In this document: in pieces, positions 6,501 to 14,631 of the stretch
Numbering within the stretch: the stretch's first letter is position 1
Layout: each line of letters begins with the position of its first letter
NCBI GenBank assembly: GCA_958449715.1
Contig: CAUDIU010000019.1
Coordinates: 1 to 23,867, forward strand
DNA from: an uncultured Clostridium sp.
GTDB taxonomy: Bacteria; Cyanobacteriota; Vampirovibrionia; Gastranaerophilales; Gastranaerophilaceae
DNA length: 23,867 nt
Direction of reading: 5' to 3'
Program-made: the position numbers and the translations under genes
The notes under the pieces: generated by a model
What the model was told of the DNA's origin: nothing
The model's input: the letters and a program-made list of their open reading frames with translations, nothing else
Databases searched by the model: none

Positions 6501-7560
6501 TAATATATATAAAGATAAGAAAATATTTTTAACAGGACATACTGGATTTAAAGGCAGCTGGTTAGCTATTTGGTTGACGAATTTAGGAGCAAAAGTTTGT
6601 GGATATTCTTTAACTCCTAATACTAGCCCTTCTATGTTTAATTCATTAAATATAAGTAATAAAATTGATAAAAGTATTATTGGAGATATTTTAGATCCTC
6701 ATTTGCTGGAAAAAGAAATACTTGCTTACAAGCCTGATATCGTATTTCATCTAGCAGCTCAACCATTAGTCAGGTTATCTTATTCTGAACCTGTGCTAAC
6801 TTATAAAACTAATGTAATTGGCACATTAAATGTTTTGGAAGCAGCTAGAAAGTGTTCTACTATTAAGGCTTTTGTAAATGTTACAACAGATAAATGTTAT
6901 GAAAATATAGAAGTTGAAAAGGGGTATAAAGAAGATTCTCCAATGGGTGGGTATGATATGTATTCATCTTCAAAAGGTTGTGTAGAATTAATGTCTTCAT
7001 CTTACAGAAGGTCTTTCTTGCAAGATGAAGATTCTTTTGCTTTAGCAACTGCACGAGCTGGAAATGTAATTGGCGGTGGTGATTGGGCTTTGGATAGATT
7101 AGTCCCTGATTGTATTAGAGCAATAAACAATAAAGAAAAAATAGAGATAAGAAATCCTATTGCTGTACGTCCTTGGCAACATGTTTTGGAACCTTTATCT
7201 GGTTATTTATTATTAGGACAAAAATTAATTGAATCTGGGAAAAAGTATGCTGATGGGTTTAATTTTGGGCCTAATGAGAATAATGTTTTAAAAGTTTTTG
7301 AAGTTGCGCAAAAAGTTGTTGAGTTTTATGGTATGGGGGAAGTTTTAGTACATAAAAAAGATAATTTACATGAAGCAGGCCTTTTAATGTTAAATATTGA
7401 TAAAGCGAAAAGGGTTCTTAATTGGTCACCAACTTATTCCTCAGAACAAGCTATAGAAAAAACTGTAGAATGGTATAAACATTTTTATAATAATGATATT
7501 GATTTATATGATTTTACAGTAGAACAGATCAGTGAATTTTCAAAAAGTGTGAAATTTTAA
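6493..7560 (+). CDS. rfbG: CDP-glucose 4,6-dehydratase
   Basis: RfbG (ddhB) converts CDP-glucose to CDP-4-keto-6-deoxyglucose with bound NAD+. It is an extended SDR: GHTGFKG at 15-21 is the family form of the NAD-binding loop, VTTDKCYEN (130-138) carries Thr-Asp-Lys typical of 4,6-dehydratases, and YSSSK gives Tyr157 and Lys161. HLAAQPLVRLSY, ARAGNVIGGGDWA and IRNPxAVRPWQHVLEPLSGYL are diagnostic of this subfamily. The length of 355 is usual. GAGGA at 6479-6483, nine bases from the ATG, lies inside the preceding gene, so the two are coupled. It uses the RfbF product and feeds RfbH. Confidence 0.97.
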   Translation: MFNNIYKDKKIFLTGHTGFKGSWLAIWLTNLGAKVCGYSLTPNTSPSMFNSLNISNKIDKSIIGDILDPHLLEKEILAYKPDIVFHLAAQPLVRLSYSEPVLTYKTNVIGTLNVLEAARKCSTIKAFVNVTTDKCYENIEVEKGYKEDSPMGGYDMYSSSKGCVELMSSSYRRSFLQDEDSFALATARAGNVIGGGDWALDRLVPDCIRAINNKEKIEIRNPIAVRPWQHVLEPLSGYLLLGQKLIESGKKYADGFNFGPNENNVLKVFEVAQKVVEFYGMGEVLVHKKDNLHEAGLLMLNIDKAKRVLNWSPTYSSEQAIEKTVEWYKHFYNNDIDLYDFTVEQISEFSKSVKF

Positions 7561-7617
7561 TTAGTTAACTATTAATTCTTTGCAATATATGAAAGATTTC
7601 CCTGTTTTTAATATTAA

Positions 7618-7648
7618 TGGTATAATTTTTATTAAGTTTATAAGAGGG
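7618..7648 (+). promoter_or_regulatory. Extended -10 promoter and SD ahead of rfbH
   Basis: The 95-base gap before rfbH is the longest inside the operon. It contains TGG followed by TATAAT (7618-7626), an extended -10 box, and then GAGGG (7644-7648) seven bases from the ATG. The -35 at 7598 (TTCCCT) is poor, as extended -10 promoters tolerate. It may allow separate expression of the last three genes. Confidence 0.45.
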
Positions 7649-7655
7649 ATATCAC

Positions 7656-9002
7656 ATGGAACAAGAATTGCGTATTAAGGTGAAAGAAGCTGTTAAAAAT
7701 TATTACGACTGTGTATATTCTAAGCCTAAAGAGTTTAATTATATTCCAGCATCTGGTAAATTGTTAGGTGTTGAAGAATTAGAAGCGATGATTGATGCTT
7801 CTCTTGATATGTGGCTAACTGCTGGAAGGTTTAATGATGAATTCGAAAAAGAATTCGCAAAATATTTAGGTGTTAAGTATGCTCTTTCCACAAATTCTGG
7901 TTCAAGTGCAAATTTATTAGCTTTGTCAGCTTTAACTTCTTATAAACTTGGTGACAGACGTCTCAAAAAAGGCGATGAAGTAATATCTGTTGCTGCCGGT
8001 TTCCCGACAACAATTAATCCTATAATTCAACAAGGTTTAATCCCTGTTTTTGTTGATTGTGAAATAGGTACGTATAACATTGATGCTGATAAAATAGAGG
8101 AAGCGATATCTAATAAGACTAAGGCAATATTTCTTGCTCATACATTAGGTAACAGTTATGATTTAGATAAAATTATAGCAATTTGTGAAAAATACAATTT
8201 ATGGTTAATTGAAGATAGTTGTGATGCTTTAGGTGGCGAATTTAAAGGTAAAAAATTAGGTACTATAGGTCATATTGGAACATTTAGTTTTTACCCTGCA
8301 CACCATATGACTATGGGAGAAGGCGGTGCTGTGGTTACTAATGATCCTCAATTATATAGAATAATTATGTCTTTCAGAGATTGGGGGCGTGATTGTTGGT
8401 GTAAACCAGGTAAAGATGATACTTGTAAAAAACGTTTTCAAATGCAGTTAGGTAATCTTCCATTTGGTTATGATCACAAATATACTTATTCTCATATTGG
8501 TTTTAATTTAAAAATAACTGATTGGCAGGCTGCTTTAGGTTGTTCGCAGTTGAAAAAACTTCCTCAGTTTATCGAAAAAAGGACTAAAAATGCAAAATAT
8601 TTAATGTATAAATTGTCTGATTTAAAAGATTATTTAATTTTACCTGAAATAAGAGATGGGGTAAAACCTTCTTGGTTTGGTTTTTTGATTTCTACAAAAC
8701 CTCCGATTTCAAAGCAAAAATTAGTTGAATATTTGGAAAGTAATGGAGTCGGTACACGACAATTATTCGCTGGTAATATTTTACGCCAACCTATGATTGT
8801 TGAGAATGATATACAATTAAGGATTGGTAATTCCGATTTACTGAATTCAAAAAATTTGACCGAGGAACATTATAAATTGTTGCCAAATACTGATTTTATT
8901 ATGAATAATACTTTTTGGGTTGGAGTATTTCCTGCATTGTCAGAAAAAGAATTGAGTAGAACTTCTGAATTAATTCATAAGTTTATTGAGGAAAATAAAT
9001 AG
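7656..9002 (+). CDS. rfbH: CDP-6-deoxy-4-keto-glucose 3-dehydrase (E1)
   Basis: RfbH (ddhC, E1) removes the C3 hydroxyl from CDP-4-keto-6-deoxyglucose using pyridoxamine phosphate and an iron-sulfur cluster. The fold is that of the DegT/DnrJ aminotransferases, but the usual PLP lysine is replaced by histidine in YPAHHMTMGEGG, as known for this family. The cysteine pattern published for Yersinia E1, C-57x-C-1x-C-7x-C, is matched exactly: Cys in EDSCDALGG, then 57 residues to RDCWCKPGKDDTC. The cluster should therefore be present. Length is 448, near the usual 437. The enzyme normally receives electrons from the flavin/2Fe-2S reductase RfbI (E3), which is not encoded in this window. Its stop overlaps the next start codon by one base (TAGTG). 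Confidence 0.97.
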   Translation: MEQELRIKVKEAVKNYYDCVYSKPKEFNYIPASGKLLGVEELEAMIDASLDMWLTAGRFNDEFEKEFAKYLGVKYALSTNSGSSANLLALSALTSYKLGDRRLKKGDEVISVAAGFPTTINPIIQQGLIPVFVDCEIGTYNIDADKIEEAISNKTKAIFLAHTLGNSYDLDKIIAICEKYNLWLIEDSCDALGGEFKGKKLGTIGHIGTFSFYPAHHMTMGEGGAVVTNDPQLYRIIMSFRDWGRDCWCKPGKDDTCKKRFQMQLGNLPFGYDHKYTYSHIGFNLKITDWQAALGCSQLKKLPQFIEKRTKNAKYLMYKLSDLKDYLILPEIRDGVKPSWFGFLISTKPPISKQKLVEYLESNGVGTRQLFAGNILRQPMIVENDIQLRIGNSDLLNSKNLTEEHYKLLPNTDFIMNNTFWVGVFPALSEKELSRTSELIHKFIEENK

Positions 9003-9841
9003 TGAATATATTGTTAACTGGCTCTGGAGGCTTTATAGGTTTAAATTTAAAGGAGTATTTAAAAGCAAAGTATACTCTTTTTTGTCCTAGAAGTTATGAG
9101 TTAGATTTAACTCATTCCGATGCAGTTAAAAGCTATTTTCAAAATCATAATATAGATTTAATAATTCATTGTGCATCTATAGGTGGAGCAAGAGGACAAG
9201 ATGATCCAGAGACAACTATTGATGCAAATTTGTCTATGTTAAATAATCTTATATTATATCGTCGAAGTGGAGTTCGAATTATACTTTTTGGCTCTGGTGC
9301 AATGTATGATAAGTCAAAGGATTTGCATAAAGTCAAAGAGTCTGATATTGGAAAATTTATTCCTTCAGATCTTTATGGTCAGGCGAAACTAAAAATTGCA
9401 GAAGTAGTAAAAAGCTATTCTGATATTTTGTGTTTGAATATATTTGCTTGTTATGGTTATAATGAAAAAACTTCTCGTTTTCCAAGTTATGCAATAAATC
9501 AAGTTATACAAGGGCAAGATATTATAATCAATCAAAATGTTATTTTTGATTATTTGTTTGTTGAAGATATGCAAAAAATTGTAGAGTATTTTATTGAAAA
9601 TATTCCTAAAAATAAAATTATAAATATTACACCTACCAAAAGTGTAAGTTTACTTGAGATAGCGGAAATTGTAAAAGAAATTTCAGAAAGTGGTTGTAAT
9701 ATTGAAATTCAAAATCCTGTTATGAATAATGAGTATACAGGAGATAATTCTATTTTATTGAAAGAGATTCCTGATTTAATTTTTACTTCTATGAAAGAAG
9801 GTCTTTTAAAATTGTATAATTATTTAAATATAAGGTTGTAG
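9002..9841 (+). CDS. NAD(P)-dependent SDR, possible CDP-sugar reductase
   Basis: This is a 279-aa extended SDR starting at GTG, with GAGG (8988-8991) ten bases upstream. The Rossmann loop is GSGGFIG (7-13), LIIHCAS follows at 53-59, GSGAMYD (97-103) is the Ser-containing strand, and the catalytic pair is in YGQAK (Tyr125, Lys129). FDYLFVEDM fits the substrate domain. Overall it recalls the GDP-fucose synthase type of epimerase/reductase. Coupled directly to rfbH and followed at once by the ThDP enzyme, it is the better-placed candidate for the keto reduction that completes a YerE/YerF-like branched sugar. Exact reaction and stereochemistry cannot be read from sequence. Confidence 0.82.
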   Translation: MNILLTGSGGFIGLNLKEYLKAKYTLFCPRSYELDLTHSDAVKSYFQNHNIDLIIHCASIGGARGQDDPETTIDANLSMLNNLILYRRSGVRIILFGSGAMYDKSKDLHKVKESDIGKFIPSDLYGQAKLKIAEVVKSYSDILCLNIFACYGYNEKTSRFPSYAINQVIQGQDIIINQNVIFDYLFVEDMQKIVEYFIENIPKNKIINITPTKSVSLLEIAEIVKEISESGCNIEIQNPVMNNEYTGDNSILLKEIPDLIFTSMKEGLLKLYNYLNIRL

Positions 9842-9850
9842 GTATATATA

Positions 9851-11626
9851 ATGGCAAAAATAAAACTTTCAGATTATATTGCAAAACGATTAAAAGAGGT
9901 ATATGGTATAAATTATTTATTTATGGTATCTGGTGGCGGGGCTATGCATTTAAATAACAGCTTTGGAAAATATATGAAATATATTTGTAATCACCATGAA
10001 CAAGCTTGTGCCTTTGCTGCTGAAGGTGCAGCTAGGATTAATCAAAAACTTGCTGTTGTAAATGTTACGACTGGCCCTGGCGGTTTAAATTGTTTAAACG
10101 GAGTGTTTGGACAATGGACAGATTCTGTTCCAGTGTTATATGTTTCTGGGCAAGTAAAATATTCTACAACTATGGCTTCTTGTAAAAAAATTCCATTAAG
10201 ACAATTAGGTGATCAAGAAGTTGATATTATTTCTGTTGTTTCTCCACTTACGAAGTATGCTCGAATGATCACTGAACCAAATGAGATAAAATATCACCTT
10301 GATAGAGCAATATATGAGGCTACAAATGGAAGAAAGGGGCCTGTATGGTTAGATATCCCAATCAATATTCAATCAACTTATATTGATGAAGGAGAACTTA
10401 AAGAGTTTGAGCCTCCAAAGGTAGATATAGCTGATTTAAAAGTTGATGTTGTAATTAACAAATTAAAATCTGCCAAAAGACCTTTGATTGTTGCCGGGCA
10501 TGGTATTAGGTTAGCAGGGATGCAAAATGAATTTTATAATTTTATTACCAATACAGATATTCCTGTTGTAACTACTTTTAATGGTGTTGATTTAATTCCA
10601 ACTGATCATAAAAATTTTTGTGGAAGAATTGGTACAGTAGGTCAAAGAGCAGGTAATTTTACAATCCAAAATGCTGATTTTATATTATTTCTAGGTACAA
10701 GAAATAATATAAGACAAATAAGCTATAATTGGGAAAATTTCGCAAAAAATGCCTATAAAATAGTTGTTGATATTGATGAAGCAGAACTTGAAAAACCTAC
10801 TATTTTGCCAAATTTAAAAATCTGTGCAGATTTAAAAGATTTTATCCCTAGATTTATAGAGAATTTCCCTAAGCTTCAATTGAAAGATTGGTTAAATTCT
10901 TGCAAAAATTTATTAAAAAAATATTCTTTTGAAAATATAAAAGAATATAAATCTAGTGATAAGAATATAAATGTTTATGATTTTATTCATCAATTATCTC
11001 AATGTATGAAGCGTGGAGATATTTTAGTTGCAGCAAATGGTTCTGCTTGTGTATGTTCACACCAAACTTTTATTATTAAAGATAATCAAAGAGTTTTTTG
11101 GAATTCTGGAGATGCTTCTATGGGATATGCTTTGCCTGCTGCTATTGGCGCTTCTTGTGAGGCTAAAGATAGGGACATAATTTGTTTGTGTGGTGATGGA
11201 TCTATTATGATGAATATTCAGGAATTGCAAACAATTATTTATAATAAGTTACCGTTAAAGATATTTGTTATAAATAATTCCGGTTATTCTTCTATTCGTC
11301 AAACTCAAAGAAACTTTTTTGATGGACATATGACAGGTTCTGGTATTGATAGTGGGGTAAGTGTTCCTGATTTTTGTAAGTTAGCTAATGGTTTTGGAAT
11401 TAAATCCGTAAAAATTTCTTCAGTAGAGGAAATGGATAATAAAATTAAAGATGTATTAGCGTATAATGAACCAATAATTTGTGAAGTTATGGTAGAAAAG
11501 GAGTATGCTTTTTTACCTAAATTATCTGCACGAAAGTTAGAGGATGGTACTATGATTTCTCCTTCATTGGAGGATATGTATCCTTTTTTAAGTAGAGAAG
11601 AATTTTATAGTAATATTATTCAATAA
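9851..11626 (+). CDS. ThDP-dependent acetolactate synthase-like enzyme (YerE-like)
   Basis: The 591-aa protein has the three-domain plan of acetohydroxyacid synthases. In the N-terminal domain Glu50 (HHEQACAFAAEGAAR) is the ThDP-activating glutamate. A central FAD/DHS-like domain (about 190-345) includes PLIVAGHGIR and FLGTRNN. The C-terminal ThDP-binding motif is GDGS (448-451) followed 24 residues later by NN (475-476), so cofactor residues look complete. Its place after rfbF-rfbG-rfbH points to a sugar role: in Yersinia, YerE transfers a two-carbon acetyl unit from pyruvate to CDP-4-keto-3,6-dideoxyglucose. No small regulatory subunit or other branched-chain amino-acid gene is nearby, which argues against ordinary IlvB. 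It is the last gene of the operon and its end overlaps the opposing operon by 11 bases. Confidence 0.85.
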   Translation: MAKIKLSDYIAKRLKEVYGINYLFMVSGGGAMHLNNSFGKYMKYICNHHEQACAFAAEGAARINQKLAVVNVTTGPGGLNCLNGVFGQWTDSVPVLYVSGQVKYSTTMASCKKIPLRQLGDQEVDIISVVSPLTKYARMITEPNEIKYHLDRAIYEATNGRKGPVWLDIPINIQSTYIDEGELKEFEPPKVDIADLKVDVVINKLKSAKRPLIVAGHGIRLAGMQNEFYNFITNTDIPVVTTFNGVDLIPTDHKNFCGRIGTVGQRAGNFTIQNADFILFLGTRNNIRQISYNWENFAKNAYKIVVDIDEAELEKPTILPNLKICADLKDFIPRFIENFPKLQLKDWLNSCKNLLKKYSFENIKEYKSSDKNINVYDFIHQLSQCMKRGDILVAANGSACVCSHQTFIIKDNQRVFWNSGDASMGYALPAAIGASCEAKDRDIICLCGDGSIMMNIQELQTIIYNKLPLKIFVINNSGYSSIRQTQRNFFDGHMTGSGIDSGVSVPDFCKLANGFGIKSVKISSVEEMDNKIKDVLAYNEPIICEVMVEKEYAFLPKLSARKLEDGTMISPSLEDMYPFLSREEFYSNIIQ

Positions 11627-12623
11627 TATTTGTTTGGGAATATTTGTATCCGGTTTCATTTAATATTATATTGTATAATTCTTCATTATTTTCTTTAATG
11701 TATTTCAAGGAATCTTCGATTGGTTCTTTCAAATCAATTTGGTTATTGAATGCTTTTACTTTTATTAGAGGATAATTGTATTCTTTCATTAGAGTGAGAG
11801 GATAACATGTTTTATTTTGTTCTGGTGAAAAATCTTTTATTATTTTAGGAACTAGAGTTGCTGATTTAAAATTTTGTTTTTCTAAATAATCTGTAAATGT
11901 GCATTCATATTTTTTTATTACATCTATTATGTTCTTCTGTTTTCGAATTTTATTGATATATTTGTCAAATGATTTATGGTTAAAAACATTCTTTTTAAAT
12001 ACGTAGAAGAATGATTGAATATGATTTTTTACAGTAGTATCAGAAGACAAGCCCCAAAAATCACATTCTTTTTTATCCATAATATTAAATATAATTTTTA
12101 AGTTATTAATTGGTCCATAACAACTGTCATTACATAATATTAATTCATTTATTCCATCTAATAGGTTGTATTTCTTGGCAAGATTAAATCCAAATTTATA
12201 AGAACCAAAGTCATACTCATTGTGTCTTAAACATTGTGCTACTGTTATATATTTTTCAATTTTCTTTAATTCTGATTCTATAACAGGATTATCTGTTACA
12301 AATATAATCCCGTCAGTTATTTCTTTTAAATTTTTGATGTAATATACAACAGAATCTTTTATTTTTCCGTCTTTATTAAAACTTGCAAATATAGCAAGTC
12401 GTTTGTGAGTTATAGGAATGTTATTATTAAAATATATATTTGTAATATCTTTGCATTTGTTGTTAAAAGAGAACTTTTTAGGTTTTGGAATTTTGTAAAA
12501 ATTAATGCCTAAAAATCTAATACGTTTGCTTTTTATGCCAAAATACATAATATTATTAAGTGAAAATATTTGTTCTAGAATCTTTTTAAGGTATTTATCA
12601 TAAAAAGTTTTTAATATCATCAT
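11616..12623 (-). CDS. RgpF-like rhamnan/polysaccharide synthesis protein
   Basis: The 335-aa protein matches the rhamnan synthesis F family in its core: LAIFASFNKDGKIKDSVVYY (about 76-95), IIFVTDNP, CLRHNEYDFGSYKFG (131-145), and LILCNDSCYGP (161-171). A short basic N-terminal part (residues 1-70, FLGINFYKIPKPKK) precedes it. Members work in streptococcal rhamnose-glucose polysaccharide and many Gram-negative O-antigen loci, and are treated as glycosyltransferase-like. It is last in the minus-strand operon, seven bases after the HAD gene, with GAGG as SD; ATG at 12620 is an equally possible start. It overlaps the opposite-strand ThDP gene by 11 bases and has no terminator of its own. The sugar transferred is unknown. 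Confidence 0.82.
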   Translation of the reverse strand: MMILKTFYDKYLKKILEQIFSLNNIMYFGIKSKRIRFLGINFYKIPKPKKFSFNNKCKDITNIYFNNNIPITHKRLAIFASFNKDGKIKDSVVYYIKNLKEITDGIIFVTDNPVIESELKKIEKYITVAQCLRHNEYDFGSYKFGFNLAKKYNLLDGINELILCNDSCYGPINNLKIIFNIMDKKECDFWGLSSDTTVKNHIQSFFYVFKKNVFNHKSFDKYINKIRKQKNIIDVIKKYECTFTDYLEKQNFKSATLVPKIIKDFSPEQNKTCYPLTLMKEYNYPLIKVKAFNNQIDLKEPIEDSLKYIKENNEELYNIILNETGYKYSQTNIIE

Positions 12624-12630
12624 ATCCTCA

Positions 12631-14631
12631 TTATTTTAAATATTTATTTAGGTTGATTTTGATTCCTAAAATACATATGTATGCTTCTTGTCTTTTTTTA
12701 TGTATATGAATATCAATAAAAAATTTTCGAATAGATTTGTATTTAACTTTTAAATTCATTAATATTTTTGCAAGTTTTGTAGAACGTTCTTTAGATATAA
12801 AATAAAGAGCTGTATCTTTTTTATTTTTTATGTTTGATAAAATAAATGTTATTAAATTATAGGCTGGCGCACATTCTTTATTGAGATTTTCTTTCCCAAT
12901 ATCAGAATATGGTATACTTCCTAAAATATCTGCTGTTTCTTTATCAATATTATTCATTATGTAGTTGTAATATTGATAATAAAAATCAGTATTGTTTATA
13001 TGAATGTTAAGTTGTTTTTCTATTGCAATAATTGTCTCTGTAAAATCTATAATTCCTTTTATATATTCATTGTATCCCCAGTTAATTAGTTTTTGAGGGT
13101 TTACATTTTCTGTGATTGGTATAATTTGACCATTTTCATCTTTGTATCCCAGAGTTTGTCCATTTGTGTTTCTGCATAATAATTCAAGCCAAAAATGTTT
13201 ATACTTTGGAGTGCACATGAAGATTTTTTTCATAGAATCTGGGTATTCTGATAGTTTTGTATCAGTGCAAAAATAAAACGTTTTAATTGGACAATTGCTG
13301 AATAATAAAATTATACTTTTTAGAATATCTTGAGTTCTTCCTGTACCATTAATATCTACAAAAGCAAAATTCTGTTTTGAAAAATCTATTTCTTGTTGTA
13401 AATATTTAATTATTAAATTTGTTTTATTTTCATTTTTCCTGATTATTAGATCTTTAAATTCTTGATTATTAACTAATTTATTAAATAGTTCTTTCCTTTG
13501 TTTACTTTTTAGAACTTTGTTATTATCGAAAAGATTTGTATATTTATAAAGTTCTTCTGTTGTAATATCAAATCTTTCTTTTAAAAATTTCCCAGAGAAT
13601 TTATAAAAATATTCGTTGAATATTGATGTAATAAATTTATCTATAGTTATTTTATTTGGAATTCTCCAGGCTTTTCTAGAACCGTATATATAGTGATTTT
13701 TTATATTTAATTTTTTTTCTTTTACGATTATATCAGCTATTAGTTTTGGGATATAGCCATCTCTTGCAATAAAGTATAAATTTTCAATATTTTCTTTTTG
13801 GCAATTTTCAATTATCCAATTTACATAAGAATATAAGATTGGTCCTGCAAATGATGCCCCAAAATTGTATTTAATATTTTTTTGAGAATTAAAAAGTCTT
13901 AGATTTTTAGCGGTACCAACTATATATTCAGTAGAAAGATTATTTTCTTTTAATGCAGTATCTTCATATTCTTTTAATTTTTCATACGGGTATAATGTTG
14001 CATTTATGTTATTTTTTTTTGCTGTTCCATAATCTGCTAATTGGCTATCCCCAATGTGTTGCCATTTTTCTGGTTTGTATTGCTCTTTTATTAATTTATA
14101 CAAATCCCCTTTTCGTTTTGTTTTTTTGTATTCTGAAGATACAAATATAGGTATGTTTTCAAATATTTGATCAATTTGTGTTAAAATTTTTCTTAACGTT
14201 TTTTCAGAATGATACATATCTGAAATAAGAATTACGTTATTATCATTTAATAAATTTTTTAATATTTTTATATTTTCTTTTATGGGGATTAGGTTTTTAT
14301 TTTCGCATTCAATTTCAAAATTTTTTAAATATTCTGTTTCATTATCTGTTAAAGAATAATTTATTTGTATCCTATTATAAATGTCCTCAAGAGTTATGTC
14401 TTGAAAATTCCTAGATAATGATAGTTGTTCTCTAACAAATGCTTCTGTTTCTATTCTAATTTTTTTGAAATTACTTTTTAAAAATTCAGGATAATTTGGG
14501 TTATTTTTTAATAATTCTTGCATTACTAAAAATATCCCTGATGGGGTAGCAGTTTTTCTTGTAACAAGAGTATCAAAAATATCAAAAGAATATAATGTTT
14601 TTACTTTTTTATCTTCTTTTAAAAGTTCCAT
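12631..14631 (-). CDS. HAD-superfamily polysaccharide-locus protein (COG5610-like)
   Basis: The 666-aa protein begins with a HAD domain: SFDIFDTLVTR (15-25) as motif I, ILISDMYHS (135-142) as motif II, a KRKGDLY lysine region (172-178) and HIGDSQLADYGTA (192-204) as motif IV. The residue two after the nucleophile Asp17 is Phe, not the Asp of classical HAD phosphatases. A second region begins near residue 250 with NLYFIARDGYIPKLIA and YGSRKAWRIP, typical of a large uncharacterised family found in capsule/O-antigen loci. The C-terminus is Lys-rich. It abuts the GT2 gene, with its SD (GAGGT) inside that gene, so the two are coupled. The family is clear; the function is not known, though phosphoryl transfer on a glycan or lipid carrier is conceivable. 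Confidence 0.8.
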   Translation of the reverse strand: MELLKEDKKVKTLYSFDIFDTLVTRKTATPSGIFLVMQELLKNNPNYPEFLKSNFKKIRIETEAFVREQLSLSRNFQDITLEDIYNRIQINYSLTDNETEYLKNFEIECENKNLIPIKENIKILKNLLNDNNVILISDMYHSEKTLRKILTQIDQIFENIPIFVSSEYKKTKRKGDLYKLIKEQYKPEKWQHIGDSQLADYGTAKKNNINATLYPYEKLKEYEDTALKENNLSTEYIVGTAKNLRLFNSQKNIKYNFGASFAGPILYSYVNWIIENCQKENIENLYFIARDGYIPKLIADIIVKEKKLNIKNHYIYGSRKAWRIPNKITIDKFITSIFNEYFYKFSGKFLKERFDITTEELYKYTNLFDNNKVLKSKQRKELFNKLVNNQEFKDLIIRKNENKTNLIIKYLQQEIDFSKQNFAFVDINGTGRTQDILKSIILLFSNCPIKTFYFCTDTKLSEYPDSMKKIFMCTPKYKHFWLELLCRNTNGQTLGYKDENGQIIPITENVNPQKLINWGYNEYIKGIIDFTETIIAIEKQLNIHINNTDFYYQYYNYIMNNIDKETADILGSIPYSDIGKENLNKECAPAYNLITFILSNIKNKKDTALYFISKERSTKLAKILMNLKVKYKSIRKFFIDIHIHKKRQEAYICILGIKINLNKYLK

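Noticed and set aside
9851..11626. Ordinary acetolactate synthase large subunit (ilvB)
   Set aside because: No ilvN or other amino-acid gene nearby, and it closes an rfbF/G/H operon. A phylogeny is needed to exclude it completely.
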